Below are positions 7,866 to 17,576 of a stretch of DNA of 64,000 bases, one piece after another. The position numbers and the translations under genes are program-made. Source of the stretch: Lacinutrix mariniflava (GTDB lineage Bacteria > Bacteroidota > Bacteroidia > Flavobacteriales > Flavobacteriaceae); contig NZ_LIQG01000026.1 in assembly GCF_001418015.1 (NCBI RefSeq), positions 992,001 through 1,056,000 on the forward strand, given 5' to 3'. Numbering within the stretch: the stretch's first letter is position 1; each line of letters begins with the position of its first letter. A model generated the notes under the pieces. It worked only from the letters and a program-made list of their open reading frames with translations. It had not been told where the DNA came from and searched no databases.

Positions 7866-10178
7866 TTAGAAAGGGTAACCAATAGCAAAGTTTAAAATAG
7901 GTTCGTCTACTTTAAAATCGAAACGCTCACCTTCAGGTAAATCAGGATCATGAAAAGGTGCTGCCAAGTCGAAACGAATAACAAAACCTTGAACATCGAC
8001 ACGCAAACCAAGACCAGCTCCCATTCCTAATTCACTTAAAAAATTACTTGAGAATTTTCCACCTTCTAAAGTAGGATTCTCTTCAGAATTCCAAATATTT
8101 CCAGCATCTGCAAAAACAGCACCTTTAAAATACCCGAAAATAGGAAAGCGATATTCTATATTGGCTTCTAGCTTTATGTTTCCTGTTTGATCAAAAAAGG
8201 TACCGTCATCACTGCCTAATTCATTATAAGTACCTGGTCCAAGTGAACGAATTTTAAAAGCACGAACACTGTATGGTCCACCAGAATAGTATTGTTTTGT
8301 AAACGGAATGACATCTGAATTTCCATAAGCCAATCCATATCCAGCAAATAGGCGAGTTGCTATTTTTTGGTCTTTACCAAAATTATAATGATAGCGTAAA
8401 TCTATATCTGCTTTGGCATATTGAGCATATTCTAAACCTAAAAATTGTTTAGGCTGTCCTGGTTCTCCTTCCTGTCCTAATAATCCAATTGAATTTCCTG
8501 CGATATCGAATGTTGCGTTAGCATAAAATTGATGTTTTTTATTAGTATCTATTAATTCGTTATACGTAAAAGAATAGGTGAGACCAGAAATAAACTGCTG
8601 GTCGAAACTGCGTTTTAAAAACGGATTATCGGTTAGTATTTGCTCAAATTCCTCGGTAGTATTGGAAAGTCTGGTGTAGTTAACAGAAATAGGATTAAGA
8701 GTATGTGTTACATAGCGATTGGCATCCCAAACATAACCAAAAGATGCATTTGCAGATAGTAAGGTGTATAATTGACTTCGGTTTAAGTAATCGAAGCCTA
8801 ATGATGTTTTTGTTTTTGGAATAGAATATTTAAAATAATTACTGCTAATTTTAATAGGGAATAATACACGCGGAAAGATGACTTCTCCTTTTAGTCCCAA
8901 TTCTAAACTACTCAATCCTGATTGGTTGCCACTAGCAATTTGGGTTTCGTATCCAACGTTTGTACTAATGTTTAGTGTTTCTCCGCCTTCAAATAAATTA
9001 CGGTTACTATAGGTTAAAACTAGTGCTGGACCAGCAAAGTTGTTAGATTTGGTAACTGCTTGTAATTCTGCGCGAATAGCACGTTTATTTAATGGCGATA
9101 AGTAGATATTTGCATCTAGAATGCCAAAACCATCTGTTGCTACAGAATCGGTTTCTTTATATTGAATGTTTACAAATTTATAGGCACCAATGGTAGACAG
9201 ACGTCTCGCTGTGTTTTTAGATGTCTCTGGATTATATAATTGTCCTTCTGCTAAAGTAATAAATGGGTCTAAACGATCTGTGCGAAAGAATTTTGGATCC
9301 TGAATATAGGATTTTTCATTAAAACGCTCACTATCATATATTTTAGAGTCTTTTGGTAATTCGTAATTTGGATAGATGTTTACTTTTCCTAAGCGATAAG
9401 GAATAATTGCTTTATCTGGAACATCTTTTTTTAGTTTCAAAAACAAATCAATACGCTTATTGTCATACTGGTTGCTATCGGCTTCAAAAATTAAAAATTC
9501 TGGATTAAAATTATAATATCCTTTTTTCTTTAAAATAACATCTAAGCGTTGACGCTCTAATTTCATACTTTCCAAATCGAAGCGAATACCTGTTTTAAAA
9601 TTTGAATTGTCAACACTATTTTTAAGCTCTTCGTATAAAGGAGATGGTATTGAATCTACTTTATAGTTTTCAATCTTGTAAGATGTAGGCACAGTTACTG
9701 TATAGGTAATAGTGGCTTCTTTGTTGTCTTCGTCTTCAGTAAATTCTGAAGTTGCTCGACTGTAAAAGAAACCATTGTTTTCTAGTTTGTTAACCAAAAC
9801 ATCTTCTACCTCGTAAGGCTTAACATCGCTTTGGTATACAGGCTTTTCTCCAAACTGTTTATAAAGCCATTTATTAATAAAGCCAGGTTTTTCTTTTTGT
9901 ACTTTGTAATAATAATGCAAGCCAGGACGCATGCCTAAAAACTTGGAATTAGGTTGTGGAGTTAATGTGGCTTCTAAAACAGGTTTTAAATCCTGCGGAT
10001 TTTTAACCAAACTATCTGCTTTAATTTTTACTTCTGCACCTGTAAATAGAAACTCGCCTTCTGGAATGAATTTTTTTACGGCACAAGATTGTATTAAAAA
10101 AAGAACAACCAAAAGTACTGAAATACTTTTGAAGTCCTTCAAATTTAAAACCGTTTTATATACTGAAATTTTAATCAC
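7866..10178 (-). CDS. tamA: TamA/BamA-family outer-membrane assembly protein (lipoprotein type)
   Basis: This is an Omp85-superfamily protein expected to act with TamB in inserting or transporting outer-membrane components. Of its 770 residues, 1-32 form a signal peptide with lipobox LIQSC (Cys32), so the mature N-terminus should be lipidated, as in many Bacteroidota homologues. POTRA-like repeats follow (about 100-360), then a beta-barrel domain (about 370-770) with alternating hydrophobic strands, an SVRAF motif, and a terminal phenylalanine suited to the beta-signal. The start is GTG, overlapping the tamB stop by one base (TAGTG), so translation is coupled. That overlap decides the start. 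Confidence 0.85.
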   Translation of the reverse strand: MIKISVYKTVLNLKDFKSISVLLVVLFLIQSCAVKKFIPEGEFLFTGAEVKIKADSLVKNPQDLKPVLEATLTPQPNSKFLGMRPGLHYYYKVQKEKPGFINKWLYKQFGEKPVYQSDVKPYEVEDVLVNKLENNGFFYSRATSEFTEDEDNKEATITYTVTVPTSYKIENYKVDSIPSPLYEELKNSVDNSNFKTGIRFDLESMKLERQRLDVILKKKGYYNFNPEFLIFEADSNQYDNKRIDLFLKLKKDVPDKAIIPYRLGKVNIYPNYELPKDSKIYDSERFNEKSYIQDPKFFRTDRLDPFITLAEGQLYNPETSKNTARRLSTIGAYKFVNIQYKETDSVATDGFGILDANIYLSPLNKRAIRAELQAVTKSNNFAGPALVLTYSNRNLFEGGETLNISTNVGYETQIASGNQSGLSSLELGLKGEVIFPRVLFPIKISSNYFKYSIPKTKTSLGFDYLNRSQLYTLLSANASFGYVWDANRYVTHTLNPISVNYTRLSNTTEEFEQILTDNPFLKRSFDQQFISGLTYSFTYNELIDTNKKHQFYANATFDIAGNSIGLLGQEGEPGQPKQFLGLEYAQYAKADIDLRYHYNFGKDQKIATRLFAGYGLAYGNSDVIPFTKQYYSGGPYSVRAFKIRSLGPGTYNELGSDDGTFFDQTGNIKLEANIEYRFPIFGYFKGAVFADAGNIWNSEENPTLEGGKFSSNFLSELGMGAGLGLRVDVQGFVIRFDLAAPFHDPDLPEGERFDFKVDEPILNFAIGYPF

Positions 10179-13100
10179 TAGTTTTCTTTTATTTCTTCTT
10201 GTTTAGGATCAATCTCTTCCTCGTCTTTAAGTTTTTGTTCCTTTTTTAAACGTTCTTTTTCTAACTTTTCATCTTTAGTTTCATTGTACAATATGGCGTC
10301 CCAAAGTTCATTAAATTTATTGAATTCTTGAGTAAAGATAAGGCCGATTCCACTAACAATGGTTTGTCCGTCTATTACGTTTTCAAATTCATTCCTTCGG
10401 AAACCTTTAAGCTTGTACCTCCCGTTTTTTGTCAATAAATATTCTAAACTCACATTGCCAATTAGTGGCGAAGATTCACCTGTAGAACTACTACCTTGTA
10501 TGTCTACTTCGCTACCAACTCTAACCACTAAACGATCGTCGAATAGGCGTTTTTGTGCTGCTACATTTAATTGTGTTCTGTCTTGCGGTGCAGTACCTTG
10601 GTAGTCTGTGTAACTGTCTAGTCCAAAGTCAAGTTCGAATCCAGAATTACCCAATAGTTTGTTAGAAAACACGTTTAATTGATCTGATACGGCATCGTTT
10701 AAATTATCTCTAGCAACCGTTGCAAAACCACCAGAACTACCATCGCTACCAGATTCTGGATAAAAGCGGTTTAAAACTAGTAACGAGAATACTTGCCTAT
10801 TTAATTCACCTTCTTGTTGGTTTACTTGTTGTACACGACTATAAACTTGTCCGCCAATGGCACCTTGGTCATTTTCTGGCATGTCTAATTTAAATGAAAT
10901 TTTGGGAGACAGTAATTCGCCATCAATATTTAGGTAGACATAAAAAGGGAGGACTTGTCTGTATTTGCTTTTTGTAGACTCATCTGCGCCAGAAAGTTGT
11001 GAGGCCATTAAAGAGGAGGCAGATGCTTTTATATCGTAAATAGCGCGAACATCTAATGTTGCATCAAATGGATCGCCAGACCAACTAACTTTACTACCAC
11101 GTGCTAACTCAAATTTTCGGTTTACTATATTGTAGAGGTTCATTTCATACAATCCAGCATCAACATTATAGGTGCCCACAAGATTCATTCGTCCATTTGG
11201 TTTCATGGTAAAATCGAAATCACCACGACCAGAAACCTTAAAATAATCGCCAGTATCTTCGTCTATAATTATGGTAACAGTTGCTTTCTTACCAACTTTT
11301 AAAAAGGTCTTAATATCGAAACCTTTTATGGTTGCAGTTTGCTCTTCGGTTTGGGTTAAAATGGCATCGGGATTTTCACGGTTAACGAACACTACAACGC
11401 CATCACGTTTTTCGACATTTACAGTTGCTGAAGGCATAACGTAAGTAACATCTGTATTCGAGCCAACCGTTACATTTGCATTTAGTTTTGGAATTTGTAA
11501 ATCTCCGGTTAGTTTACCGTCCGCATCAAAACTTGCGGTACCGTAAAGGAAATCGTTATCGTCTTTTGAGGCATTTATAAACTGAAAATCTTTTGCTTTT
11601 AAATCTAAATTAAAAGTAGGATTGATAAATTTTTCTGTGCCAATATCTCCCGAAATAACTAAACTATTGTTGTCTTTGTCTTTTATGGTGAAATTAGATA
11701 ATTTGAAACCTTCATTGTTAACAGAAAGCGCTTCGTTTTCTAAGGTGAAAGCAGCATTAAACATCGCGACATTAAAAGCTGCATTATTAAAGTTTAGATT
11801 CCCTTCGTATTTAGGTTCTGCAGAAGTTCCGTTTAACGTGAATTTTCCAGAGAAATTACCATTGGAGTCTTTTAAATAACCTTGAGAGAATTTTTCAAGA
11901 GCCATCATTTTAAATTCGTTAATATCTAAGCGAAAATCTAGATTAGCACCATTTTTATTAGCATCATAATCACCAATTAAATCGAAATCTATATCACCTC
12001 CTTTAAGCGTGGAGTTAAAAGCGTAACTGTTACCGCCAAGAGATCTTCCTGTAATTGCTAGTTTTCCTAAATTAGCTTTTAAGACTTCTAATTGGCTCAC
12101 TTCAACATCTGCTAAAATACCAGTGTCTTTAAATGGATCTTCTAAAATAAAGTCGCCGTTTATTATTCCGGATGCTAAGGTTTTTTCAGTGTTAAAATAA
12201 CTTAAAAAATCACCTAGATTAAAGCTTTTAAAATCTAACGCAACGTGTTCTTTAGTGATATTTCGTAAATTATCTGTAAGCGCTACAGATTGATTATTGT
12301 TACTAATCACGAAGTCTTTAAATTCTAAATGATCTTGCGTATAGATGACTTCGTTAGTAGTAGGAATCATCCAAGGTTCTTGATTAAAAGTTAGGTCTTC
12401 TGGTAGTACATGAAACTTTAGTTCATCTCTATCTCCAGTAATTCGGGAGACTACATTTATTAATTTTTCGGCCGCGTTGTATGCTGTCATTGTCAACAAC
12501 ATTTCGTTGTTTTTCTGGTCTCCAGAAATCCTTGTGCGTTGTATGTCTATTGGGCCTGCTTTAAAGGCTTTAAAACCAAAATCGAAATTTAAATCGGTTT
12601 TGTTAGTGTTCATTTTAAAGGCTAAGCTATCTAATTCATAACCACTATAATTAATGTGTGGTGCAGTAATATCTGCTGTTAACTTACGTTCTGCTTGCTT
12701 AAAATCGACATCTATAGAAATGGTGTCTAGATCTTTTACATTAACCAAGAGTACATCATTTAATAACGGAGATTGAGCAATGTGGCCTTTTAGTTGCAGA
12801 TTTACATGTTTTACAATGGTATCAATGGTTTCAGTATTTCGATAAAAATAACTATTTATATGCTTTTGTAAGGCACTTGCAAAAGTTTGCGGCTGTGTAT
12901 TAGATTGTAAATCTAGATCCACCAATTTGTTTTGAAACTTTATCGAAGTTGTATCTTTTCTTACAAAACCAGAAGCATCAATACTACCTAATAAATAGGT
13001 TTTGTTATCGTAAATAACGACACCATCTTCGATGTTAGCATCAAATTTATATTTTTCGGTATTACCTTTAAAATTAGCTTTTAATTTTAGTCCAGTTCTA

Positions 13101-15268
13101 ATGTCTCTTGTTATAATTCCTAAGCCTTGTAGGTTTGCACCAATTATGTCTAAATTAATTTTTGCTTCTGGCGCAATAGAATCCAAAACTACTAACGCAT
13201 CTAAATCTAAATTAAGATTTTCATCTTTGTACTTGGATAGTATTTTTCCTTTTCCGTCCTTAATGTTTCCGTTTAATTTAAGATCTTTAATTGCATATTT
13301 GTTATAATCAAAGCTTGAAATTATAGCTTCAATATTAGCATCTAAAGTGTTTATGGTTTTTCCTTTTCCGTTGGTGTCTATAGTTAAGGTTAGGTTTCCT
13401 AAGGTTTCATTTTGAAGTAACTCGCTTAAGTTGTAATCTTCAATTTTAACTTTGGCGTCAAAAGTAATTGTATCTGTATTTTTAAACGTCCCATCCACAG
13501 TTGCGATACCTTGCGATGTTGTAATTTTAGATTGAGTTGTAATATTGTCTAATTTGCCTTTTATGTTTCCTGTAATTTGAATATTCTGTGGCAGCGATAC
13601 ACCTAATTCTTTTTCATTTAGAAACTGAGTTAGATCTGATTTAATAGTTTTAGCAGAGAAATCAGGAATATTTAACTGCAATTTATCGGGATTAGTAGCG
13701 TTTAAAATGTTTCCGTTTGCCGAAATTCTTGTACTATTTCCCCAATTAATAAAAGCATTTTGTAAATTAATATTGGCTAAATATCCATTTGCAGCAATAG
13801 TTCCTTTGATAGGTCTTTTGCTGAGAATTTTTAGATATTCGTTAGTTTTTAGCTCTGGCTGAAATTTAAAAACCTCCTTTAAGTCTACATTGAAATTTGG
13901 CAGATTTAAATTTATTTTTGAGTGCTCTGGTTTTTCTATTAGTGATACGAGTGAATTGTAATCCAGATTTATGTTTCCGCTTAAAGCATTATTATTAAGC
14001 TTGAAATTTAAATTATCAATATTTAGTTTTTTATCAGTAATACTGAAATTGAGAGCTAAGTTTTTTAGGTTGAAACCAGAAACCTCATTGAAGTTGAAGG
14101 TGTCAATATTCAATCCGCCTTTTTTATCTTCTAAGAATATTGAATGTCCTTTTAAGTTAAGGTTGTTAAAAACCAAAGCGTTAGGATTAAACTTATTTTT
14201 ATTCGCTTTTGCATTGCCAAGAAAATAACTTATGTTGTTGTTTTCTAGATTAATTTCGTCTAGAGATACACGTAGATCTGGCCATTCAAAGACCTTAATG
14301 TCTTGCTTAATGTCGTCTGCAATTTCCTTAGTTTTGTTAGTTATGGCATTGTCTTCCGTTTCGGTGTATATTGTAATGACTGAGTTTTTTAAGTCTAAGG
14401 TGTTTATTTCAATAGTATTATCTATTAGATTCGCTACTGGAATTTCCGTATATAAATTAGCGATTTCTATGTTTGCCGCAATTCTATCGGCTTGCGATTT
14501 GTAATTAGCAAAGACGTTTGTTAATTTTAATTTTTCAGCAGATAACTTTGGTAGCGCTGTAGATTCCGCGTTAGGATCGACAGGCACATATGTTTGGGAA
14601 AATTTAATTCTAGCGTTAGATAATTCAATTTCAGAAGCATTAAAATTCATAGCTTCTATGTCAACTTGTTTCATGTCTAATTGAAGAGCACCTATATCAA
14701 ATCTACTATCTATTCCTGTAATTGCATCATTATAAATAATGTCAAAATCTTTAAAGTTAAGATCGCCTAAAACAATATTTAAAGGTTGAGTAGATGTGGT
14801 GTCTACAGTAGTATTTTGTTCGGAAACAAAAGCATCAATTAAAAACTGAAAGTTAAAGCCACTAATAGAGTCTTTTCTAATAATATTAGCGCGTAAACCG
14901 TCCCAGTCTAAAGCATCTACACCAAGACTTTTGCCTTGAATCATAGACCATAAAGGCACATTTGCTTCTAGAGATTTAGAATAGACCAATGTATCTCCAG
15001 ATTTGTCTTCAAGATATAGTCCATCAAGTTTAATGTCGCCATCGAAAGTTATAAACAGCTTTTCGATTTCAACTATAGTATTCGTTTTATCAGAGACGTA
15101 AGCAGTTGCTTTATTAACTATAAAATCTTGACCAAAAGGACTTCGGATAAAAAGGATAATCAAAAATAATAACACAAAAATGGTCAAAAGCGTTTTTCCA
15201 ATAATTTTTAGAATACGATACTTTTTATTGGTCTTAGTTGCTTTGTTATCAGTTGTTGAGGCTTTCAA
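10178..15268 (-). CDS. tamB: Translocation and assembly module protein TamB (AsmA-like, DUF490)
   Basis: This 1696-residue protein is anchored in the inner membrane by a single N-terminal helix (about residues 23-43, LLTIFVLLFLIILFI) and otherwise predicted to be periplasmic and rich in beta-strand. It fits the long groove proteins of the AsmA/TamB/VPS13-like class that bridge inner and outer membranes and are thought to move phospholipid. The C-terminal 400 residues (VGTYNVDAGLYEMNLYN, then VYSRVQQVNQQEGELNRQ) are the conserved TamB/DUF490 domain. The tail is highly charged (K/E-rich). It is the first gene of a two-gene operon with tamA and overlaps it by one base. No nearby gene suggests a specific client. 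Confidence 0.88.
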   Translation of the reverse strand: MKASTTDNKATKTNKKYRILKIIGKTLLTIFVLLFLIILFIRSPFGQDFIVNKATAYVSDKTNTIVEIEKLFITFDGDIKLDGLYLEDKSGDTLVYSKSLEANVPLWSMIQGKSLGVDALDWDGLRANIIRKDSISGFNFQFLIDAFVSEQNTTVDTTSTQPLNIVLGDLNFKDFDIIYNDAITGIDSRFDIGALQLDMKQVDIEAMNFNASEIELSNARIKFSQTYVPVDPNAESTALPKLSAEKLKLTNVFANYKSQADRIAANIEIANLYTEIPVANLIDNTIEINTLDLKNSVITIYTETEDNAITNKTKEIADDIKQDIKVFEWPDLRVSLDEINLENNNISYFLGNAKANKNKFNPNALVFNNLNLKGHSIFLEDKKGGLNIDTFNFNEVSGFNLKNLALNFSITDKKLNIDNLNFKLNNNALSGNINLDYNSLVSLIEKPEHSKINLNLPNFNVDLKEVFKFQPELKTNEYLKILSKRPIKGTIAANGYLANINLQNAFINWGNSTRISANGNILNATNPDKLQLNIPDFSAKTIKSDLTQFLNEKELGVSLPQNIQITGNIKGKLDNITTQSKITTSQGIATVDGTFKNTDTITFDAKVKIEDYNLSELLQNETLGNLTLTIDTNGKGKTINTLDANIEAIISSFDYNKYAIKDLKLNGNIKDGKGKILSKYKDENLNLDLDALVVLDSIAPEAKINLDIIGANLQGLGIITRDIRTGLKLKANFKGNTEKYKFDANIEDGVVIYDNKTYLLGSIDASGFVRKDTTSIKFQNKLVDLDLQSNTQPQTFASALQKHINSYFYRNTETIDTIVKHVNLQLKGHIAQSPLLNDVLLVNVKDLDTISIDVDFKQAERKLTADITAPHINYSGYELDSLAFKMNTNKTDLNFDFGFKAFKAGPIDIQRTRISGDQKNNEMLLTMTAYNAAEKLINVVSRITGDRDELKFHVLPEDLTFNQEPWMIPTTNEVIYTQDHLEFKDFVISNNNQSVALTDNLRNITKEHVALDFKSFNLGDFLSYFNTEKTLASGIINGDFILEDPFKDTGILADVEVSQLEVLKANLGKLAITGRSLGGNSYAFNSTLKGGDIDFDLIGDYDANKNGANLDFRLDINEFKMMALEKFSQGYLKDSNGNFSGKFTLNGTSAEPKYEGNLNFNNAAFNVAMFNAAFTLENEALSVNNEGFKLSNFTIKDKDNNSLVISGDIGTEKFINPTFNLDLKAKDFQFINASKDDNDFLYGTASFDADGKLTGDLQIPKLNANVTVGSNTDVTYVMPSATVNVEKRDGVVVFVNRENPDAILTQTEEQTATIKGFDIKTFLKVGKKATVTIIIDEDTGDYFKVSGRGDFDFTMKPNGRMNLVGTYNVDAGLYEMNLYNIVNRKFELARGSKVSWSGDPFDATLDVRAIYDIKASASSLMASQLSGADESTKSKYRQVLPFYVYLNIDGELLSPKISFKLDMPENDQGAIGGQVYSRVQQVNQQEGELNRQVFSLLVLNRFYPESGSDGSSGGFATVARDNLNDAVSDQLNVFSNKLLGNSGFELDFGLDSYTDYQGTAPQDRTQLNVAAQKRLFDDRLVVRVGSEVDIQGSSSTGESSPLIGNVSLEYLLTKNGRYKLKGFRRNEFENVIDGQTIVSGIGLIFTQEFNKFNELWDAILYNETKDEKLEKERLKKEQKLKDEEEIDPKQEEIKEN

Positions 15269-15289
15269 TTTTTAGTTTTAATTAATTTA

Positions 15290-15297
15290 CAAATTTA
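15290..15297 (-). promoter_or_regulatory. Possible -7 element for tamB
   Basis: On the minus strand TAAATTTG matches TAnnTTTG and lies about 22 bases before the tamB ATG. I see no convincing -33 TTTG at the right distance, so this is weak. Confidence 0.25.
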
Positions 15298-15466
15298 TAG
15301 TATAATAATTATAGATACGTGCTCTATAAATATATTAAATGTAAAGTTTTGTTAAATATCGAGGCTCTTTTGTGTGGGATTGAATTCTGATGTCTTAAAT
15401 GAAAATTGAAAACGTTTTTTAAGAATTTAATTGTACCAAAGATAACGCTTCGGTTGTTTTTTGAGG

Positions 15467-15517
15467 ATGTGTGCCTGTTTAGTAGTAATCGATCAAATAA
15501 ATATATCTTCGTGCTAG
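15467..15517 (+). CDS. Candidate ilv leader peptide (MCACLVVIDQINISSC)
   Basis: This is a 16-residue frame, ATG to TAG, with GAGG just before the ATG. Six of its 16 codons specify Leu, Val or Ile, including four in a row (LVVI), echoing the LVVI runs in enterobacterial ilv leaders. The stop is 263 bases before the ilvD ATG, nearly the same spacing as between the arginine-rich leader and its cluster further along. If real, ribosome stalling at LVVI under branched-chain starvation would control ilv transcription or translation. Chance occurrence is possible for so short a frame. Confidence 0.4.
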   Translation: MCACLVVIDQINISSC

Positions 15518-15780
15518 ACGGTAAAAGTTAGATATTAGCGACCAAAAAGAGTGAGTTTTTATTCTTTTTCAAAAGAGATGTTTTCTTTCAATATAAAACT
15601 GGAAGAATATTAGTTAATTGTCAAAAAAATAGCAGGATTGAACATCATACATTTTTGTATCTAAACATCTAATTTTCAGTAATTTAGATAGTTGTGTGTG
15701 ATTTTGAGTTTAGCTTGATTTCAATTACCGTTAAAGTGATAGAAAAACAAACAAGTACTTTAGATTTAGCAAATAAAATT

Positions 15781-17460
15781 ATGAGTCAATTAAATAAACA
15801 TAGTAGTAGATTAACGCAAGACGAATCTCAACCAGCATCACAAGCAATGCTATATGCAGTAGGTCTTACAGATGAAGACATGCAGAAAGCGCAAATTGGT
15901 ATTGCAAGTACGGGTTACGATGGTAATCCTTGTAATATGCATTTAAATGGATTAGCAGGAGAGGTGAAAATAGAATGTAAAATTGCAGGCTTAGTTGGTT
16001 TGGGATTTAATACTATTGGTGTTTCAGACGGTATTTCTATGGGTACTTCAGGTATGAATTATTCATTAGCATCAAGAGATATTATAGCAGATTCTATTGA
16101 AACTGTAATGAATGCACAAAGTTACGATGGATTAATATCTGTAGTTGGTTGTGATAAAAATATGCCAGGAGCAGTAATTGCTATGTTGCGTTTAAATCGT
16201 CCATCAATTATGATGTATGGTGGTACCATTGCTTCTGGGAATTATAAAGGTAGAAAACTAAACATAGTATCAGCATTTGAAGCTTTAGGACAAAAAGTAG
16301 CTGGTGAAATTGAGGAAGAAGAATATAGAGAAATTATAAAAAGAGCCATTCCAGGAGCTGGAGCTTGTGGTGGTATGTATACCGCAAATACTATGGCTTC
16401 TGCTATTGAATGTATGGGTTTTGCTTTGCCTTATAATTCTTCTATTCCTGCAGAAAATCCTAATAAACTTTCAGAATCAGAAAGAACTGCAATAGCAATT
16501 AAAAACTTATTAGAATTAGATTTAAAACCTTTAGATATTATTTCTAAAAAATCTTTAGAAAACGCAATTGCTATTGTAAATGCATTAGGTGGTTCTACCA
16601 ATGCAGTATTGCACTTTTTAGCTATTGCACATGCAGCAGATATCGAGTTTACTTTAGAAGATTTTCAAAAAGTTAGTGATAGAACACCTTTAATAGCAGA
16701 TTTAAAACCTTCGGGAAAATACTTGATGGAAGATGTTCATAGTGTTGGAGGTACTCCAGCAATCATGAAATATTTATTAGATAATGGCTATTTACATGGT
16801 GATTGTTTAACTGTTACGGGAAAAACATTAGCAGAGAATTTGGCAGATGTTGAAGCTATGGAGTTTGAAGATCAAGATGTTATTTATCCAAAAGATAAGG
16901 CATTAAAATCGTCAGGAAATATTCAAATTATATACGGAAACCTTGCAGAGGAAGGTGCTGTAGCAAAAATTTCTGGAAATGAAGGATTGCTTTTTGAAGG
17001 AAAAGCAGTGGTTTATGACGGAGAGCAAGCAGCAAATACAGGTATCTCTAACGGAGAAGTAGAGCGTGGTGATGTTGTTGTTATTAGATATGTAGGTCCG
17101 AAAGGAGGTCCAGGAATGCCAGAAATGTTAAAGCCAACCTCTTTAATTATGGGAGCCGGTTTAGGTAAATCTGTAGCTTTAATTACCGATGGTCGCTTTT
17201 CGGGAGGAACTCACGGATTTGTTGTAGGGCACATTACGCCAGAAGCACAATCTGGAGGAGCTATAGGAGTATTAGAAACTGGTGATATAATTAGAATTAG
17301 TGCAGAAGACAACTCGATAAACGTTTTAATTTCTGAAGAAGAATTAGCAGAAAGAAAAGCAAAATGGGTTGCACCGCCATTAAAACATAATAAAGGAATT
17401 TTATATAAATACGCAAAAATGGTAGCGTCTGCGTCTAAAGGATGTATTACCGACGAATAA
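15781..17460 (+). CDS. ilvD: Dihydroxy-acid dehydratase
   Basis: IlvD dehydrates 2,3-dihydroxy-isovalerate and -methylvalerate to the 2-keto acids in valine, leucine and isoleucine synthesis. I start it at the ATG at 15781 because [20 protein letters not shown] is the usual N-terminus of the family. The frame is open back to a GTG at 15694, but that part has no family resemblance. The product is 559 residues, of standard length. Iron-sulfur ligands are Cys51 (GNPCNMH), Cys124 (GCDKNMPG) and Cys196 ([12 protein letters not shown]), the set expected for the cluster. It is the first gene of ilvD-ilvB-ilvN-ilvC-ilvA. Confidence 0.95.
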   Translation: MSQLNKHSSRLTQDESQPASQAMLYAVGLTDEDMQKAQIGIASTGYDGNPCNMHLNGLAGEVKIECKIAGLVGLGFNTIGVSDGISMGTSGMNYSLASRDIIADSIETVMNAQSYDGLISVVGCDKNMPGAVIAMLRLNRPSIMMYGGTIASGNYKGRKLNIVSAFEALGQKVAGEIEEEEYREIIKRAIPGAGACGGMYTANTMASAIECMGFALPYNSSIPAENPNKLSESERTAIAIKNLLELDLKPLDIISKKSLENAIAIVNALGGSTNAVLHFLAIAHAADIEFTLEDFQKVSDRTPLIADLKPSGKYLMEDVHSVGGTPAIMKYLLDNGYLHGDCLTVTGKTLAENLADVEAMEFEDQDVIYPKDKALKSSGNIQIIYGNLAEEGAVAKISGNEGLLFEGKAVVYDGEQAANTGISNGEVERGDVVVIRYVGPKGGPGMPEMLKPTSLIMGAGLGKSVALITDGRFSGGTHGFVVGHITPEAQSGGAIGVLETGDIIRISAEDNSINVLISEEELAERKAKWVAPPLKHNKGILYKYAKMVASASKGCITDE

Positions 17461-17497
17461 ATATCTCTTTACAGAGAAATTAAAGTAAATGTAAGCC

Positions 17498-17542
17498 TGA
17501 GTAATCCTGTGCTGAGCACAGTCTAAGTATAGAAGGATCTCA
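17498..17542. repeat. Small palindromic element between ilvD and ilvB
   Basis: Outer arms TGAGTAATCCT and AGGATCTCA enclose a hairpin CTGTGC-TGA-GCACAG (17507-17521). The type is common between flavobacterial genes. It may be a processing or partial termination site inside the operon, but has no T-tract. Confidence 0.45.
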
Positions 17543-17576
17543 ATTAAAGAAATATAATAATCCTAACAAGATTAAT

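Larger units (their letters stand above)
15269..15780. other. 512-base intergenic region between divergent tamB and ilvD
   Basis: The region must hold the tamB promoter and the ilv operon promoter and leader. Within it I see the candidate leader peptide at 15467-15517 and a weak AT-rich hairpin after it (AAAAAGAGT / ATTCTTTTT, about 15544-15570, followed by T-rich sequence). No RNA gene or other credible reading frame is visible. An in-frame GTG extension of ilvD from 15694 is open but does not resemble IlvD. Confidence 0.5.

Noticed and set aside
13032-13307. Plus-strand frames inside tamB, gltB, leuC and other minus-strand genes
   Set aside because: They are antisense shadows of long, clearly coding genes, with no family resemblance or start context of their own.
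15694-15780. 29-codon upstream extension of ilvD from a GTG
   Set aside because: The extra residues do not resemble IlvD, while the ATG at 15781 gives the normal family N-terminus and length.
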